The translations under genes were made by a program, and so were the position numbers. The notes beneath the pieces were generated by a model. That model did not search any database and had not been told where the DNA came from. It saw only the letters and a program-made list of their open reading frames with translations. Source: Bacteroidaceae bacterium (GTDB lineage Bacteria > Bacteroidota > Bacteroidia > Bacteroidales > Bacteroidaceae). From it: a stretch of 7,593 bases of DNA. Position 1 is the first letter of the stretch, and each line of letters starts with the position of its first letter. The stretch covers positions 1 to 7,593 of the forward strand of contig JAGCWG010000160.1 in the NCBI GenBank assembly GCA_017961965.1, written 5' to 3'. Below are positions 5,826 to 7,593 of this stretch, in pieces.

Positions 5826-7253
5826 ATGAAAAGAATACTAACCATTCTGCTTTCTGCTATCACTCTATGCACTCATGCACAGAACTTTGACCAGTACTTT
5901 GAAGACAAGACACTACGACTGGATTACATCCTTGCAGGTGATGCCAACGAGCAACATATCTACCTCGAAGAGATGATGCAACAAAGCAAATGGGCAGGAA
6001 GAAGGAACAGACTCGCAGAGAAGTTCCTCAGTGGAAACGGTCAACTTGTTGTCCGCGACCAGAAGACACAGGAGATAATATATATATGGACTTTCTCTAC
6101 TCTCTTTCAGGAATGGCTCCAGTATGATGAGGCAAAGAAGGTGAAAAAGGCTTTCGAGGCTTCGTACAACATACCTTTCCCTAAAGCGCCAGTTGATGTT
6201 ACAATCACTCTCACCAACAACCACGGGGAAGTAACGGCAGGACTCACCCATACGGTCAATCCAAAGGACATTCTCATCCGTAAGATTGCAAACAACGACA
6301 TCCCTTTCTTTTACATCTGGAAAGGCAAGGGCGTACAAGAAGGTGAAACAATTCAAGGCGAAAAGAAAGGTATCGCCACTCGTAACTTCACATACACAGG
6401 CTTCAACCCAATGGACGGAGTAAACATCGTCGACTGCGTTGACCTCGCCATCGTAGCCGATGGATATACAGAGGCTCAGATGGGCAAATTCTATGCCGAC
6501 TGTCAGCGTGCCGTGGATGCACTCTTTGCACGAGAGCCTTTCAAGAGTCTCAAAGACAGGTTCAATGTGGTAGCAGTGGCCGCTCCATCCAAAGACCCTG
6601 GTCCATCAATCCCTCATAAAGGAATATGGAAGAGAGGCACAAGCGGAGCGCACTACGACACATTCTATAGCAACCGCTATCTGATGTCGCAGAATATACA
6701 CAAGATATACGACCTTTTGGCTGGCATTCCTTTCGAGCACATCATGGTACTCGTCAACTCCAACACATACGGAGGAGGAGGAATATACAATCAGGTGACA
6801 TTCTCTACAAGTGACCACCCTACATTTAAAGAGGTCTTTGTACATGAATTCGGTCACAGCTACGCAGGACTTGCCGACGAATATGCCTACGACGACATGG
6901 ACGAGCAATGGTATCCAGACTACACAGAGCCCTGGGAACCGAACATCACGACACTCAAGGACTTCAACAGCAAGTGGGCTGACATGATGCCGAAGAAGAC
7001 TCCCATCCCTACCCCACTCGATCCAAAAGTGCCAAATTTCAAGGGCATTGACAAGAGCAACGCAACGGAGATGGCAAAGCTAAATGCTGCCACACAAGTC
7101 GTAGGAGTATTTGAGGGAGCAGGTTATCAGAGCAAGGGCTGTTACCGTCCTGCACAGGAATGTCGTATGAAGATAAACGAAGTCGAGGACTTCTGTCCAG
7201 TATGCGCAAGGGCAATACGCAGGATAACCGACTTCTATACAGCGAATAAATAA
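5826..7253 (+). CDS. Secreted M64-family zinc metallopeptidase
   Basis: A complete 475-residue exported protease. The signal peptide is residues 1-18 (MKRILTILLSAITLCTHA, cut before QNF). The cysteine in it lacks a proper lipobox, so a soluble or surface-released protein is expected. Residues about 20-150 match the beta-rich N-terminal domain that precedes the catalytic part in Bacteroidetes M64 proteins. The catalytic domain has VDLAIVADGYT (205-215), YGGGGIYN (315-322) and HEFGHSYAGLADEY (340-353): zinc ligands His340, His344 and probably Asp351, with Glu341 as general base. Near the end, GCYRPAQECRMK (Cys439, Cys446) and CPVC (457-460) are the conserved cysteine features of the family. All key residues and the usual length are present, so it should be active. 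M64 is named for a clostridial IgA protease, but gut relatives are mostly uncharacterised and the substrate cannot be read from sequence. It diverges from the lyase gene. The start has no Shine-Dalgarno, only an A-rich leader. Confidence 0.93.
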   Translation: MKRILTILLSAITLCTHAQNFDQYFEDKTLRLDYILAGDANEQHIYLEEMMQQSKWAGRRNRLAEKFLSGNGQLVVRDQKTQEIIYIWTFSTLFQEWLQYDEAKKVKKAFEASYNIPFPKAPVDVTITLTNNHGEVTAGLTHTVNPKDILIRKIANNDIPFFYIWKGKGVQEGETIQGEKKGIATRNFTYTGFNPMDGVNIVDCVDLAIVADGYTEAQMGKFYADCQRAVDALFAREPFKSLKDRFNVVAVAAPSKDPGPSIPHKGIWKRGTSGAHYDTFYSNRYLMSQNIHKIYDLLAGIPFEHIMVLVNSNTYGGGGIYNQVTFSTSDHPTFKEVFVHEFGHSYAGLADEYAYDDMDEQWYPDYTEPWEPNITTLKDFNSKWADMMPKKTPIPTPLDPKVPNFKGIDKSNATEMAKLNAATQVVGVFEGAGYQSKGCYRPAQECRMKINEVEDFCPVCARAIRRITDFYTANK

Positions 7254-7284
7254 TGAGGAATGAGTAATTAGTAATGAGTAATAG
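7251..7284 (+). repeat. TAATGAG/TAATTAG dispersed repeat (copy 2) at the peptidase stop codon
   Basis: The repeat begins in the stop codon itself (TAATGA, stops in two frames) and continues as variants of AATGAGTAAT. It is in the same orientation relative to the upstream gene as the copy at 1201-1252. No hairpin terminator is seen in the following 50 bases. Confidence 0.55.
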
Positions 7285-7310
7285 CATTTGAGACCGTCCT
7301 TGGCATCACA

Positions 7311-7398
7311 AACTCAAGAACTAAAGAACTAAAAAACTCACAAACTCACAAACTCACAAACTTAAAAACTAAAAAACTCACAAACTTAAAAACTTAAG
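7311..7398. repeat. Tandem 8-bp repeat, eleven copies (consensus AACTNANA)
   Basis: Eleven consecutive octamers begin with AACT: AACTCAAG, AACTAAAG, AACTAAAA, AACTCACA (three times), AACTTAAA, AACTAAAA, AACTCACA, AACTTAAA, AACTTAAG. There is no interruption. A further degenerate echo, AAACTCAATC, follows at 7399, and AAACTTAATC occurs at 7471-7480 just before the next gene. The length may vary between strains by slippage. Confidence 0.85.
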
Positions 7399-7428
7399 AA
7401 ACTCAATCATATCCCCAGCGTTCCAAAC

Positions 7429-7455
7429 GGACGCCCCCTTTGGGGGATGGGGTCC
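7429..7455 (+). promoter_or_regulatory. CCCCC-TTT-GGGGG hairpin upstream of the last gene
   Basis: CCCCC (7434-7438) and GGGGG (7442-7446) pair around a TTT loop, with an outer GGAC (7429-7432) and GTCC (7452-7455) extending the fold across an asymmetric bulge. It ends 28 bases before the ATG at 7484. There is no following U tract, so it could be a leader hairpin or a dispersed repeat rather than a terminator. Confidence 0.4.
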
Positions 7456-7483
7456 ACATAAAAATCTCATAAACTTAATCGAT

Positions 7484-7593
7484 ATGAATATTAAAACTTT
7501 AACCTTTGCATTACTGTTTGGACTTGCGCTGACTGTTAATGCAGCAAACAAAACACAAAGGGTAACACAATGTGCAACCTCCGTGACTCTCAC
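7484..7593 (+). CDS. Exported protein, N-terminal fragment, family unknown
   Basis: The frame is open from the ATG at 7484 to the right edge, 36 full codons. It begins with a clear Sec signal peptide: MNIK, a hydrophobic core TLTFALLFGLALT, and a likely cut after VNA (residues 18-20), giving a mature start near ANKTQRVTQC. No Shine-Dalgarno is seen; AACTTAATCGAT precedes the ATG, as expected for Bacteroidales. The few mature residues (RVTQCATSVTL) are too short to assign a family. It is the third exported-protein gene in this window and lies downstream of the peptidase on the same strand. The 230-bp gap with repeats makes an operon uncertain. The reverse-strand frame over the same bases shows no protein-like features. 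Confidence 0.7.
   Translation, partial: MNIKTLTFALLFGLALTVNAANKTQRVTQCATSVTL

Noticed and set aside
5826..5882. Lipoprotein signal on the M64 peptidase
   Set aside because: The cysteine at residue 15 is preceded by Leu and not by Gly, Ala or Ser, and an ordinary cleavage site THA-Q follows.
5913..6908. Leftward open frames opposite the M64 peptidase gene
   Set aside because: They are antisense to a well-supported gene, and their sequence shows only cysteine- and valine-rich shadow composition.
7311..7398. CRISPR-like or coding repeat
   Set aside because: The unit is only 8 bp, with no spacers, and lies in a gap without a supported frame.
7378..7593. Leftward open frame of 71 codons at the right edge
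   Set aside because: It runs antisense to a rightward frame with a clear signal peptide and through the tandem repeat and hairpin; no protein features are seen.

Overview
The window looks like a Bacteroidales chromosome, most likely Prevotella/Segatella or a close relative. The basis is A-rich, Shine-Dalgarno-poor start regions, promoter-like TTTG / TAnnTTTG pairs, an HU-like protein of Bacteroidetes type, large secreted enzymes ending in a sorting-type tail, and gene gaps full of short dispersed repeats. The genus is inferred from style, not from a marker gene.

Layout. Bases 1-228 (+) are the last 75 codons of uvrA. A GC-rich gap with hairpins follows, ending in a strong stem-loop (385-418) that overlaps the stop codon of the convergent HU-like gene (406-876, -). 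Bases 877-1353 hold an array of five CATG-centred palindromic units about 22 bp apart (963-1069), a doubtful small membrane-peptide ORF (897-1157, -), a dispersed TAATGAG/TAATTAG repeat and a terminator. Bases 1354-4974 (-) encode one very large secreted enzyme of about 1206 residues: a divergent family 11 rhamnogalacturonan lyase followed by a beta-rich region, a LamG-like domain and a C-terminal sorting-like tail. An AT-rich divergent gap of about 850 bp (4975-5825) has candidate promoters for both sides and a nested set of direct, inverted and 11-bp phased repeats next to the rightward gene. Bases 5826-7253 (+) encode a complete secreted M64-family zinc metallopeptidase. The last gap (7254-7483) contains eleven copies of an 8-bp tandem repeat and a CCCCC-TTT-GGGGG hairpin, leading to the first 36 codons of another exported protein that runs off the window.

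How the genes relate. The lyase and the peptidase are exported degradative enzymes that diverge from one control region, suggesting use of external polysaccharide (pectin RG-I) and protein or glycoprotein. No SusC/SusD pair, sensor-regulator or sulfatase is present, so this is not a visible polysaccharide utilisation locus. uvrA and the HU-like gene are unrelated neighbours. I found no convincing new multi-gene system. The most unusual signals are the phased palindrome array, the nested repeats upstream of the peptidase, the 8-bp tandem repeat, and the lyase's C-terminal architecture.
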